A DNA stretch of 22,718 bases from NCBI GenBank assembly GCA_034433775.1, contig DAOUAI010000062.1:1-22718 (forward strand), in the 5' to 3' direction. Positions 8,940 to 16,209 of this stretch are shown here, piece by piece; positions within the stretch are counted from its first letter, which is position 1; the number at the start of each line of letters is the position of its first letter. This DNA is from CALJTV01 sp034433775 (GTDB lineage Bacteria; Chloroflexota; Dehalococcoidia; GIF9; UBA5629). The notes beneath the pieces were generated by a model. That model saw nothing but the letters and a program-made list of their open reading frames with translations. It was not told the origin of the DNA and ran no database searches. A program made the position numbers and the translations under genes.

Positions 8940-10448
8940 TTAAATAACCTTAACTCGTCTTGTTGGCTCCTTGCCCACACTGTACGAGGTAAGATTGTGC
9001 TGCTCTACAAGCAAATGCTGCAAACGCCGAATATATGCGCTCTGAGGACTTAACTCTACAGGACCTTTACCTTTCTTAACTAGACTCACTGCTTTTGCTG
9101 CTTCTCCAAGCGCTGAAGTAACAGCTACATCCTTCCTTTGTGTCAGAAGCAAGTCACCAACAAATTGTTTTAACTGTGGCAGATTATTGCTCTTAACAGC
9201 ATAAATCGGAATTCCAAGCATCTCGGCGTCTCTCACCTTCTGTGGCTTGCGGCGGTAATAGTTTTTCGTGGTTAGTAGTAAATCACACTCCGAAAGGTCT
9301 AAGGTGAATTCCAAGTCAAGCCCTTTTTCCTTAACCGCTTCCTGCACCTTGGAGCGGTTCACACCAAAAAGACATACTCTCACCTTTTGCCTCTGGTGCT
9401 CAAGCCCCTTTCCGCTCAGGTTAGGAGAAGACATCACTTTCCGCTTTACTTCTCCATCCTCACCAAACCAGCGAACCTCAGTCTCCAAAGGCTCACCCCT
9501 TAGGATAGCATCCACAGCTCGCCCCACGTCGGGATGCACCACTACCTTACTGCGTTCCCGAATCTCAACGACCACATCAAAAGTAGGTGGCGCTTTCCGT
9601 TCCAAAATTGATTTCTGAGTGTGGCGACGCCTAGCTTCTTCATCACCCAGAGTTACCGATTGGATACCACCAACTAGATCACATAAAGTGGGGTTCATCA
9701 TTAGATTGTCGAGGCTGTTACCGTGAGCAGTCCCCACCAGTTGGACACCACGCTCAGCAATAGTCCTGGCTGCTTCAGCCTCCAAACTTGTGCCTATTTC
9801 ATCAATTATGATCACCTCAGGCATATGGTTCTCAACTGCTTCAATCATTACAGCATGTTGCATAGTTGGCGTCGGTACCTGCATTCGCCGGGCATGCCCT
9901 ATAGCGGGATGCGGTATATCACCATCGCCAGCAATCTCATTCGATGTATCAACAACAATGACCCGCTTCCCGAAGTCATCGGCAAGCACCCGTGCCACCT
10001 CACGCAGCATCGTAGTCTTACCCACACCGGGCCTGCCCAAAAGTAACACGCTTTTCCCCGATTCAACAAGGTCTTGGATGATCTTTACCGTTCCGAAAAC
10101 AGCCCTACCCACACGACAGGTCAAACCCACAATCCGCCCTTCTCGATTGCGTATAGCCGAAACCCGATGTAAAGTGCGCTCAATACCAGCACGATTGTCC
10201 CCGCTGAACACACCAATGCGCGAGACTACATACTCAATATCAGACCCTGTCACCTCACTATCACTAAGAATCACTTCTCTTTGCGGATACCGGGCTTCGG
10301 GAGGTCGACCTAAGTCCAAAACCACTTCCAGTAACTCACTATTATCAGGTTGGCCCGATAAGGACTGACGAATACTGGGCGGCAGAACATTCAGCAGGGC
10401 ATCAAGGTCATCGGCAACAACCTTTGGCAAACTGTTCTTACCGACCAA
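8940..10448 (-). CDS. AAA ATPase with C-terminal R3H domain (SpoIIIAA/Ycf45-like)
   Basis: The 502-residue protein combines an N-terminal helical region, a RecA/AAA-type ATPase and a C-terminal R3H single-strand nucleic-acid-binding domain. Walker A is GRPGVGKTT (138-146) and Walker B is VIIIDEIG (212-219). The R3H segment near 474-502 reads RRLQHLL then SYSVGKEPTRRVKV, with the characteristic R-x3-H spacing and GxEPxR. A middle section ends in MLGIPIYAVKSNNLPQL, as in chloroplast Ycf45 and related bacterial proteins, which are not functionally defined. Position between pdxT and tmk suggests constitutive expression. The start is uncertain: TTG at 10448 has GGAG 11 bases upstream; a second in-frame TTG follows six codons later. 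Confidence 0.88.
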   Translation of the reverse strand: MVGKNSLPKVVADDLDALLNVLPPSIRQSLSGQPDNSELLEVVLDLGRPPEARYPQREVILSDSEVTGSDIEYVVSRIGVFSGDNRAGIERTLHRVSAIRNREGRIVGLTCRVGRAVFGTVKIIQDLVESGKSVLLLGRPGVGKTTMLREVARVLADDFGKRVIVVDTSNEIAGDGDIPHPAIGHARRMQVPTPTMQHAVMIEAVENHMPEVIIIDEIGTSLEAEAARTIAERGVQLVGTAHGNSLDNLMMNPTLCDLVGGIQSVTLGDEEARRRHTQKSILERKAPPTFDVVVEIRERSKVVVHPDVGRAVDAILRGEPLETEVRWFGEDGEVKRKVMSSPNLSGKGLEHQRQKVRVCLFGVNRSKVQEAVKEKGLDLEFTLDLSECDLLLTTKNYYRRKPQKVRDAEMLGIPIYAVKSNNLPQLKQFVGDLLLTQRKDVAVTSALGEAAKAVSLVKKGKGPVELSPQSAYIRRLQHLLVEQHNLTSYSVGKEPTRRVKVI

Positions 10449-10519
10449 CTCCGTTCTTACTCCAAAATATACTGATGTGTCGTTCCATCACCGTTGCACG
10501 CACACTATTCCAACACAGG

Positions 10520-11101
10520 CTACCCATTCATTACTAAATCCAAAAAATACTTATGAAACCGCAAATCACCAGCCAGTTCTGGATGAAAAGAACAGGCTAG
10601 CATTTTGCCCTGCTGCACAGCTACAGGGACACCGTCCAAACGGCACAAGATCTTCACTCCATCACCCACTTTCTCAATTATCGGAGCCCGGATAAAGACA
10701 CCAGGAAATGGGGAGTCACCCAGCACGAATATATCAAGGTCAGCTTCGAAACTGTCTACCTGCCTCCCATATGCATTGCGCCTTACTTCAATATCCATTA
10801 CACCTATTGTATCCAGTTTGAAACCAGCCACCTTTTTGGCTAATAATATCAAACCAGCACAAGTACCCAATATCGGAAAGCCCTGAGATGCTAACTCGCG
10901 TACAGCACCCAAAATAGCGAAATCTGACATTAACCTGCTAATGGTGGTGCTTTCTCCACCCGGTATGACCAAAGCCTTCAAGCCATTCAATTCTAATGGT
11001 AAACGTACAGGAATAGCCTCGACACCTAAAGTAGAAAGGGACTCTATGTGTTCAGAAACAGCCCCTTGAAGAGCAAGGACACCAATCTTCAACTCTACCA
11101 C
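10520..11101 (-). CDS. pdxT: Pyridoxal 5'-phosphate synthase glutaminase subunit PdxT
   Basis: The 193-residue class I glutaminase releases ammonia from glutamine and passes it to PdxS. The triad is visible: C81 in GTCAGLILLA, and H173 and E175 in SFHPE. The PGGEST loop is at 47-52. GTG at 11101 overlaps the end of pdxS by 7 bases, so the two subunits are translationally coupled, which suits their complex. Length and motifs are standard. Seventy-one bases follow before the R3H ATPase, with no gene seen there. Confidence 0.96.
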   Translation of the reverse strand: MVELKIGVLALQGAVSEHIESLSTLGVEAIPVRLPLELNGLKALVIPGGESTTISRLMSDFAILGAVRELASQGFPILGTCAGLILLAKKVAGFKLDTIGVMDIEVRRNAYGRQVDSFEADLDIFVLGDSPFPGVFIRAPIIEKVGDGVKILCRLDGVPVAVQQGKMLACSFHPELAGDLRFHKYFLDLVMNG

Positions 11102-11979
11102 CCTCTACTGGCTAGAAGCTCCTGCGGTGGTATAGTCTTTATATCTATCCCTGGCATAGGCACACCTATGCCTTTGGACACCTCAGCAATAATTGCAGGC
11201 TCCCTAAAATGGGTGGTCGCTTTCACTATAGCTTTAGCTCTTGCTTCAGGATTGCTTGACTTGAAAATCCCTGAACCTACAAAGACACCGTCAGCGCCAA
11301 GCTGCATCATGAGCGCCGCATCTGCCGGGGTAGCCACACCACCAGCAGCAAAATTAACTACAGGCAATCTACCTGTTCGATGAACCTCAAGCACAAGTTC
11401 AAGCGGCGCCCCTAAATTCTTCGCTTCGGTAGTAAGCTCGTCCACGGGTAAAACTTGCAATCTCTTAATACCATCCTGGACAGCACGCATATGTCTTACC
11501 GCCTCAACAATATTCCCGGTGCCAGCCTCACCTTTAGTTCGGATCATAGCCGCCCCCTCTGCGATGCGACGCAAAGCCTCACCCAGATCTCGACAACCGC
11601 AAACAAACGGAACTTTGAAATCATGCTTCCATATATGATGACTCTCATCAGCTGGAGTCAACACTTCAGACTCATCGATAAAATCGACTCCGAGTGCTTC
11701 TAACACTTGGGCTTCGACAAAATGCCCGATGCGGCACTTCGCCATTACAGGGATGGTGACAGCCTCCATTATAGCAACAATTATCGAGGGGTCAGCCATA
11801 CGAGCTACACCACCAGCAGCCCTAATGTCTGCGGGTACACGTTCCAATGCCATCACCGCACAGGCACCAGCATCTTCAGCGATCTTCGCCTGCTCAGGTG
11901 TTACCACATCCATTATCACGCCACCTTTCAACATCTGGGCCAAGCCAGCTTTAACCTTCCAGGTACCAGTATTTATCAT
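11095..11979 (-). CDS. pdxS: Pyridoxal 5'-phosphate synthase lyase subunit PdxS
   Basis: The 294-residue TIM-barrel subunit makes PLP from ribose 5-phosphate, glyceraldehyde 3-phosphate and ammonia. With ATG at 11979 the residue numbers match the Bacillus enzyme: D24 in VIMDV, K81 in MAKCRIGH and K149 in RTKGEAGTGN, the two lysines that carry covalent intermediates. The frame stays open for 20 codons upstream, but those residues have no family counterpart. The gene heads the long operon and follows a roughly 220-base leader. With pdxT it gives the DXP-independent vitamin B6 route. Confidence 0.97.
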   Translation of the reverse strand: MINTGTWKVKAGLAQMLKGGVIMDVVTPEQAKIAEDAGACAVMALERVPADIRAAGGVARMADPSIIVAIMEAVTIPVMAKCRIGHFVEAQVLEALGVDFIDESEVLTPADESHHIWKHDFKVPFVCGCRDLGEALRRIAEGAAMIRTKGEAGTGNIVEAVRHMRAVQDGIKRLQVLPVDELTTEAKNLGAPLELVLEVHRTGRLPVVNFAAGGVATPADAALMMQLGADGVFVGSGIFKSSNPEARAKAIVKATTHFREPAIIAEVSKGIGVPMPGIDIKTIPPQELLASRGW

Positions 11980-12008
11980 CTCTTTAATTTCCTGCCTCCC
12001 AAAATATT

Positions 12009-12119
12009 TTACAGCCGTTCTGGCTTTAAAGCAACACAACTATCCTTTTGTCTCACATCATTCGTCTCTATTTCGACCTCTATTAACCCTGCTAAAGCTC
12101 TTTTTGCGTGCCCCACCAT
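12009..12119 (-). CDS. Possible 36-residue ORF in the pdxS leader
   Basis: ATG at 12119 follows a purine-rich GAGGGGG ribosome-binding site four bases upstream and opens 36 codons ending in TAA, 29 bases before pdxS. The product starts MVGHAKRALAGLIEVEIE and has no recognised domain, signal peptide or membrane segment. The ribosome-binding site is among the strongest in the operon, which argues for translation. Composition is neutral, so conservation would be needed to decide. It could be a small protein or a leader ORF that tunes pdxS expression. Confidence 0.4.
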   Translation of the reverse strand: MVGHAKRALAGLIEVEIETNDVRQKDSCVALKPERL

Positions 12120-12135
12120 GATACCCCCTCAATCC

Positions 12136-12180
12136 CTAGAACGAAAACCGAACGCCAGACAACCAAAACACATATACCAC
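12136..12180 (-). CDS. Possible 14-residue upstream ORF in the pdxS leader
   Basis: GTG at 12180 lies six bases after AGGAG (12191-12187), about 18 bases into the predicted transcript. It encodes VVYVFWLSGVRFSF and stops at TAG. The ribosome-binding site is embedded in the perfect palindrome GGAGATCTCC (12181-12190). The peptide is hydrophobic and has no known relative. It may be chance. Confidence 0.25.
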   Translation of the reverse strand: MVYVFWLSGVRFSF

Positions 12181-12197
12181 GGAGATCTCCTGCTTCA

Positions 12198-12213
12198 CAC
12201 ATAAATTATATCA
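12198..12213 (-). promoter_or_regulatory. Extended -10 promoter of the pdxS operon
   Basis: On the minus strand TGATATAAT (12213-12205) is a perfect extended -10 element (TGn-TATAAT). No good -35 box lies 16-18 bases upstream, as is usual for this class. Transcription would start near 12198, some 220 bases before pdxS. It is back to back with the tsaD promoter. Confidence 0.6.
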
Positions 12214-12256
12214 TTTGTCTCTCAGAAAACTGAATTCCGCCAAATAAGCGATCTTA

Positions 12257-12272
12257 TGTTATAATCACAACA
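12257..12272 (+). promoter_or_regulatory. Extended -10 promoter of tsaD, probably leaderless
   Basis: TGTTATAAT (12257-12265) is a perfect extended -10 element with no recognisable -35 box. The start codon of tsaD begins nine bases after its last base, so the transcript would begin within one or two bases of the ATG. Confidence 0.62.
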
Positions 12273-12273
12273 T

Positions 12274-13257
12274 ATGAAGATCCTTGGCATCGAGACATCC
12301 TGCGATGATACAGCAGCAGCAGTTGTGGAAGATGGAACAACCATCCTATCAAATGTTGTCGCCTCGCAAATAGACATTCATCGCCGTTACGGAGGGATTG
12401 TCCCTGAAGTGGCCTCTAGACAACACCTTCTCAGCATATTGCCCGTAATTCAAAGTGCCATGAGCAACGCCAGAATCGGATGGAGCGACATACATGCCAT
12501 CGCTGTCACCAACGGACCGGGACTAGCAGGGTCGCTGCTCGTAGGAATTAACATAGCTAAATCTATTGCCCTAGCTCAAAATCTGCCACAAATTGGCATA
12601 AATCACCTTGAAGGACATATTTACGCAAATTGGTTAGCAGGCTATAGACCTGAATTCCCTGCCCTCTGCCTTATTGTCTCAGGAGGGCACAGCGACCTGG
12701 TGCTCATGCAAGGTCATGGGAAATTTGAAAAACTGGGACAGACTCGTGACGATGCTGCTGGGGAAGCTTTTGACAAAGCAGCCAGAATCCTAAGGTTAGG
12801 CTATCCTGGCGGTCCTGCCATTGAGAAAGCAGCCCAAAATGCCTATCCAACTTTTTCCCTCCCTCGAGCATGGCTTAAGGGAACCGATGACTTCAGCTTC
12901 AGTGGTTTGAAGACTGCGCTACTACACCTAGTCGCCAACAACACTGCTGCGCCTGACTTTACCGCCCAAGCAGCAGCCAGTTTCCAACTGGCAGTTGTTG
13001 AAGTACTATCTATCAAGACAATAGAAACAGCTAAAAGGACGCGAGCTAAACATATACTGGTATGCGGTGGGGTCGCTGCTAACAAAGCTCTCCGCAAATA
13101 CATAACTGATTACTCGCCAATCCCAGTCCTTTTCCCCCCACCTTTCCTATGTACCGACAATGCCGCTATGATCGCCGCTTGCGGCTATTTCCGCCTCATA
13201 CAAGGCAGGATCAGCCATTATGAGATAGATGTAATTCCAAATCTCTCACTGAGCTAG
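12274..13257 (+). CDS. tsaD: tRNA N6-adenosine threonylcarbamoyltransferase TsaD
   Basis: The 327-residue enzyme transfers the threonylcarbamoyl group to A37 of ANN-decoding tRNAs, working with TsaB and TsaE, which are not in this window. It opens with MKILGIETSCDDT, contains the metal-binding histidines H111 and H115 in NHLEGHIYANW, then CLIVSGGHSDLVL, DDAAGEAFDKAARIL, FSGLKTA and GGVAANKALR, the complete set for the family. There is no Shine-Dalgarno before the ATG; the promoter sits directly upstream instead. Its last 47 bases overlap the end of the convergent DUF2851 gene. Confidence 0.97.
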   Translation: MKILGIETSCDDTAAAVVEDGTTILSNVVASQIDIHRRYGGIVPEVASRQHLLSILPVIQSAMSNARIGWSDIHAIAVTNGPGLAGSLLVGINIAKSIALAQNLPQIGINHLEGHIYANWLAGYRPEFPALCLIVSGGHSDLVLMQGHGKFEKLGQTRDDAAGEAFDKAARILRLGYPGGPAIEKAAQNAYPTFSLPRAWLKGTDDFSFSGLKTALLHLVANNTAAPDFTAQAAASFQLAVVEVLSIKTIETAKRTRAKHILVCGGVAANKALRKYITDYSPIPVLFPPPFLCTDNAAMIAACGYFRLIQGRISHYEIDVIPNLSLS

Positions 13258-14551
13258 TCAAAGGGCAACAAGCGCAATTTCGACGGTGGCAATAGGTTTT
13301 AAATAGGTGGATCAGACCCTGATGCTGGCTAGCAGAGAGACGCAACTGCAGAGCAATGCCAAGCTGCTGCCGCATATAACGCGTTATCTTGTTCTCATCA
13401 AGCCCTCCATAGCGCTGAAAAACTCCAAACGCTCTATCGCTTAAACTCATATCACCAAACATCTCACCCCACGCGAAAACAAAAGGCAGAACAACATTTA
13501 CAATTATCTCTGCAGCCCTTTCCCGGCCTAAAAGAGCCGAATGCCGTGCCTTTACTACCCCAAAATCAATGTGGTTTCCCCAATAGCCCTCGTCCTTCAC
13601 AATCAATCCTTCCTCTATCCTTCTATGCTCAATTTCTGATGATTCCCCACGCACCAGACTCAAAACCCCGCTCAGCAACCCGCATTCGTCATACCGCGCT
13701 AGAAGACCGCTTAAAGCAACAAGGCGGCGCGGCGGGAAATTGTCTGGTCTTGCCCTGAAGAAACACCAGTCCCCCTCATTGAGATAGCTTTCATTACCCC
13801 TACGCCGCCATATCATCTCCAGTATTTTCGTTTCATCATCTTCAACCCACAGACGCTTGTTGTATAGCCGCTGACTTGGTAACAAGCCTGCAAAACCTAG
13901 AAGCAAAGCACGCCTCTCTGTATCGTCTGCCCCCCTATATGCCGCCAGTATATCAATAGTCAAGCTGTCCGCCAGCCTCGCAAACGGAACAGAGTTTTCG
14001 GCATACCCCAACGCCCTGGATACACTACGAAAAAGCAATTGGTTGGCTTCACACTGTGTTAGCATCTGTTCAAAAGAACTCACTCTACCAAAGAACCGTT
14101 CCTCGCCCAAAAGAGTAAGAAGCCCAAGAACAGGCACATTGTAACATTCGGGGCACATCGGTAAGCTTCCTCCGATTGTCTTATTCCCCTGGCTTAACTC
14201 CTCTAAAATGGTATTCAAAGATTGGCACAGCGCCACTGTAAAGATTGTTTTTCCGTTCCTAAGCCTTGTTGGGCAGTAAACATCACTGTACCAAACAACA
14301 TGCAATATTACACGGTTATACCTAGGGTCCCGGTGATGCCCGTGGCTATACCATTGACTGGAAGCAACATGTACTTCCACATCGCCTTCAATTACTTTTC
14401 CATCCACAGAAAAGACACCTCCGGTAAAGTCAGAGCCGGTGGAAAAATTTCGACGCCCTGGATAGATAATTGTCAACTCCTGCCCAGTATCTGTTAACAA
14501 GCTTGTGACCAGCCTCTGTTGCCAGATACTAGCCATTAGTTCCTCCGTCAT
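13211..14551 (-). CDS. DUF2851 family protein
   Basis: A protein of about 446 residues that I recognise as DUF2851, a family of unknown function seen mostly in Bacteroidetes and Chloroflexi. The N-terminal signature is clear: IYPGRRNFSTGSDF, then a GDVEVHV strand and SSQWYSHGHHRDPRYNRVIL. MCPECYNVP is central, and the C-terminus has a cysteine cluster, C-x4-C-A-C-C in YCHRRNCACCPL, which may bind a metal or Fe-S cluster (inference). ATG at 14551 fits family length. ATG at 14536 has the best ribosome-binding site (GGAGGA four bases upstream), and ATG at 14563 is also possible. It is the last gene after DUF72 and DUF488, and its 3' end overlaps tsaD by 47 bases on the opposite strand. Confidence 0.85.
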   Translation of the reverse strand: MTEELMASIWQQRLVTSLLTDTGQELTIIYPGRRNFSTGSDFTGGVFSVDGKVIEGDVEVHVASSQWYSHGHHRDPRYNRVILHVVWYSDVYCPTRLRNGKTIFTVALCQSLNTILEELSQGNKTIGGSLPMCPECYNVPVLGLLTLLGEERFFGRVSSFEQMLTQCEANQLLFRSVSRALGYAENSVPFARLADSLTIDILAAYRGADDTERRALLLGFAGLLPSQRLYNKRLWVEDDETKILEMIWRRRGNESYLNEGDWCFFRARPDNFPPRRLVALSGLLARYDECGLLSGVLSLVRGESSEIEHRRIEEGLIVKDEGYWGNHIDFGVVKARHSALLGRERAAEIIVNVVLPFVFAWGEMFGDMSLSDRAFGVFQRYGGLDENKITRYMRQQLGIALQLRLSASQHQGLIHLFKTYCHRRNCACCPLTSSVRDLELHLSHNG

Positions 14552-14597
14552 CTGCCATCTCATGCAAGCCCTGCCTTTGCAAACCAGTATGCCGCTA

Positions 14598-15032
14598 TTA
14601 TTTCTGGCTCCATAGCCGCCCTTCATCAATAATATGTTTCACCTCCCACCCCCGCTTTTTAAGCTCCGAGGTAATAAATCGCCGGTGACAGCGCCATGGC
14701 AATCTCTCGGCACACATAACAGCACTCAGTTTTCTCGAAACAAGCTCTTCAAGCGCCCCCATCCCACGGGCAAATTCAGCAGTAGTAGTAAACAAAACAT
14801 AGCCCCCCTGCCTGTAACCTCCAAGCCTGTCACCGAAATAAAAGTACTCAACACCGATTTCACTCAGTAATTTCTCGAGTTCCTGTTGCTTGAAATGCTC
14901 AAACCGGCTTGTGGGAAAACGACGGACATCCACTACAAGCTCAATCCTATAGCAACAAAGCAAACAAACAAACTCTTCTCTAGAGCGATTACTTGTTCCC
15001 AGGCTATAGACCAGCTTCTGACAACTTTCCAC
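14598..15032 (-). CDS. DUF488 family protein
   Basis: The 144-residue protein matches the DUF488 family: YSLGTSNRSREEF at the N-terminus, VDVRRFPTSRFEHF, YFYFGDRLGGYR, and the cysteine-histidine signature MCAERLPWRCHRRFI. The function is not known; the conserved C-A-E...W-R-C-H-R segment is usually taken as the active or metal-binding site. GTG at 15032 has AGGG six bases upstream and lies inside the end of the DUF72 gene (29-base overlap), so translation is coupled. DUF72 and DUF488 genes are commonly neighbours, so they may act together. Confidence 0.9.
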   Translation of the reverse strand: MESCQKLVYSLGTSNRSREEFVCLLCCYRIELVVDVRRFPTSRFEHFKQQELEKLLSEIGVEYFYFGDRLGGYRQGGYVLFTTTAEFARGMGALEELVSRKLSAVMCAERLPWRCHRRFITSELKKRGWEVKHIIDEGRLWSQK

Positions 15033-15744
15033 TCTGTGCCCTGATTAAATTGCTAAAACTCAACGCATCATCATACATGCTGATGTTATTGAACAGGACA
15101 TAGGCCTTGCCACCCACTAGCTTGCTTAAAAGCCGCAACTCCTCTTCACTATACTTATGTCTATAGCCACCACCACCATGTAACCTGAAATACTTCAACT
15201 CACCATAAAGTGGCGTCTTCTCCAGCGGGTCAACACAATGACTTAGTTCCAGCTCACGACACAAAGAGATTATACTGCTTGCATCCCAGTCCCCCCGCGG
15301 CTCCCAGACAAAAAGGAAATCGCCCCGGTCTAGCCTCCTGAAAAAACACTTCATATTTTCAATGTTTCGTGAACAATCAATGAAAGACGCCGGAGTTTGG
15401 AAAACCACAATTTTTGCTCTAAGGGCAAGAGCAATCTCCTTCGTTTTCTCCCATGCCCTCAAGACCTCATCTGTAGGACAGAAAAAACCATACCGCCCGA
15501 CCTGTTCCGACGGCACTCTCCAGCCAAGTCTTCGATATGTAGGACTCGACGGTGGGTGAGTGATCAATTGCCACGCCTTAATTGTGAACTCAAAATCCCG
15601 AGGTGCTTCCTTTCGCCACTTTAAAACAGTCTCTACCGCAGGAGGTTTATAGAAGGTCTGCTGTACTTCAACGAGGCTGAACACTGAGAAGTAACGCCTT
15701 CTGCCCTTCGGAAAACCACAACAACCTACTTTTACCTGCTCCAT
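15004..15744 (-). CDS. DUF72 family (YecE-like) TIM-barrel protein
   Basis: The 246-residue protein has DUF72 signatures: VKVGCCGFPKGRRRYF, VEVQQTFYKPP, WRKEAPRDFEFTIKAWQLITH, VWEPRGDW and YFRLHGGGGYRHKYSEEEL. The fold is a TIM barrel similar to xylose isomerase/endonuclease IV-type enzymes; no activity is established. The ATG at 15744 lies six bases after the XRE stop. With DUF488 downstream and the repressor upstream it forms a compact four-gene operon. Confidence 0.9.
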   Translation of the reverse strand: MEQVKVGCCGFPKGRRRYFSVFSLVEVQQTFYKPPAVETVLKWRKEAPRDFEFTIKAWQLITHPPSSPTYRRLGWRVPSEQVGRYGFFCPTDEVLRAWEKTKEIALALRAKIVVFQTPASFIDCSRNIENMKCFFRRLDRGDFLFVWEPRGDWDASSIISLCRELELSHCVDPLEKTPLYGELKYFRLHGGGGYRHKYSEEELRLLSKLVGGKAYVLFNNISMYDDALSFSNLIRAQSGKLSEAGL

Positions 15745-15750
15745 GCTTCT

Positions 15751-15984
15751 TTACCGCCTGCTTCCTTCTTCCAGGTGATATTTGAACTCAGAACGCTCCG
15801 CCACAATGTTGAGAAGCATGGCAGAGATCCCACGCGGCTTGTAAACACCGGTTTCCCATTCACTGATCGTCTGCTGTCGAGTACCAAGCACCTTTGCTAG
15901 CTCAGCTTGGGTCAATCCCATATGACGCCGTAATGCCCGAACACGGTTTTTATCCCAATCGATCTGCTTTTGATTTCTAGCCAT
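15751..15984 (-). CDS. XRE-family helix-turn-helix regulator
   Basis: The 77-residue protein is nearly all one HTH_3/Cro-C1 domain: RVRALRRHMGLTQAELAKVL, then TRQQTISEWETGVYKPRG (about residues 15-52). No sensor or protease domain is attached. ATG at 15984 is preferred over an upstream in-frame ATG because it gives the normal domain length and because the predicted promoter begins transcription only about four bases before it. A perfect 8+4+8 palindrome lies inside that promoter, so the protein probably represses its own operon, including DUF72, DUF488 and DUF2851. Confidence 0.9.
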   Translation of the reverse strand: MARNQKQIDWDKNRVRALRRHMGLTQAELAKVLGTRQQTISEWETGVYKPRGISAMLLNIVAERSEFKYHLEEGSRR

Positions 15985-15987
15985 TCC

Positions 15988-16023
15988 ATCTTCAATTTTA
16001 CACGTTACCGTGTAAACAATCAA
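15988..16023 (-). promoter_or_regulatory. Promoter and palindromic operator of the XRE operon
   Basis: The -35 box TTGATT (16023-16018), a 17-bp spacer and the -10 box TAAAAT (16000-15995) form a plausible promoter on the minus strand. The palindrome TTTACACG-n4-CGTGTAAA (15997-16016) fills the spacer and enters the -10 box. A bound repressor would block RNA polymerase. The predicted start near 15988 leaves almost no leader. Confidence 0.68.
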
Positions 16024-16102
16024 TACCACATCCATCACCTGCCAAAGTTTGAACTCACAGTTACAGTCTTCTAGAACAGGAGTTTAAAACCCTGCATAAC
16101 CC

Positions 16103-16131
16103 TTGCCACACAAGCCATCTCCTGTTATAAT
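16103..16131 (+). promoter_or_regulatory. Promoter of the zinc-ribbon/dnaJ cluster
   Basis: The -35 box TTGCCA (16103-16108), a 17-bp spacer and a perfect -10 box TATAAT (16126-16131), also preceded by TGn, give a strong promoter. Transcription would start near 16138, inside the CIRCE-like repeat. Confidence 0.78.
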
Positions 16132-16132
16132 T

Positions 16133-16165
16133 AATTTAGCAGTCTATCAATGAGACTGCTAAATT
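16133..16165 (+). promoter_or_regulatory. CIRCE-like HrcA operator before the zinc-ribbon/dnaJ cluster
   Basis: The core is TTAGCAGTC-N9-GACTGCTAA (16136-16162), extending to a perfect 12-bp inverted repeat with a 9-base loop. The CIRCE consensus is TTAGCACTC-N9-GAGTGCTAA; arm length and spacer match exactly, and both arms differ by one symmetric C/G exchange. It starts four bases after the -10 box, covering the predicted start site, as is typical for HrcA repression. Confidence 0.8.
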
Positions 16166-16209
16166 TGCAATTTACAAGCTTTGAAGTATTTTAAATGGAG
16201 GAATAGCCC

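Noticed and set aside
9790..10368. 192-codon plus-strand ORF
   Set aside because: It is antisense to the well-supported R3H ATPase; low-complexity S/T/R-rich product typical of a shadow frame.
11980..12039. N-terminal extension of the pdxS frame
   Set aside because: The residues do not match the family; ATG at 11979 restores standard PdxS length and numbering.
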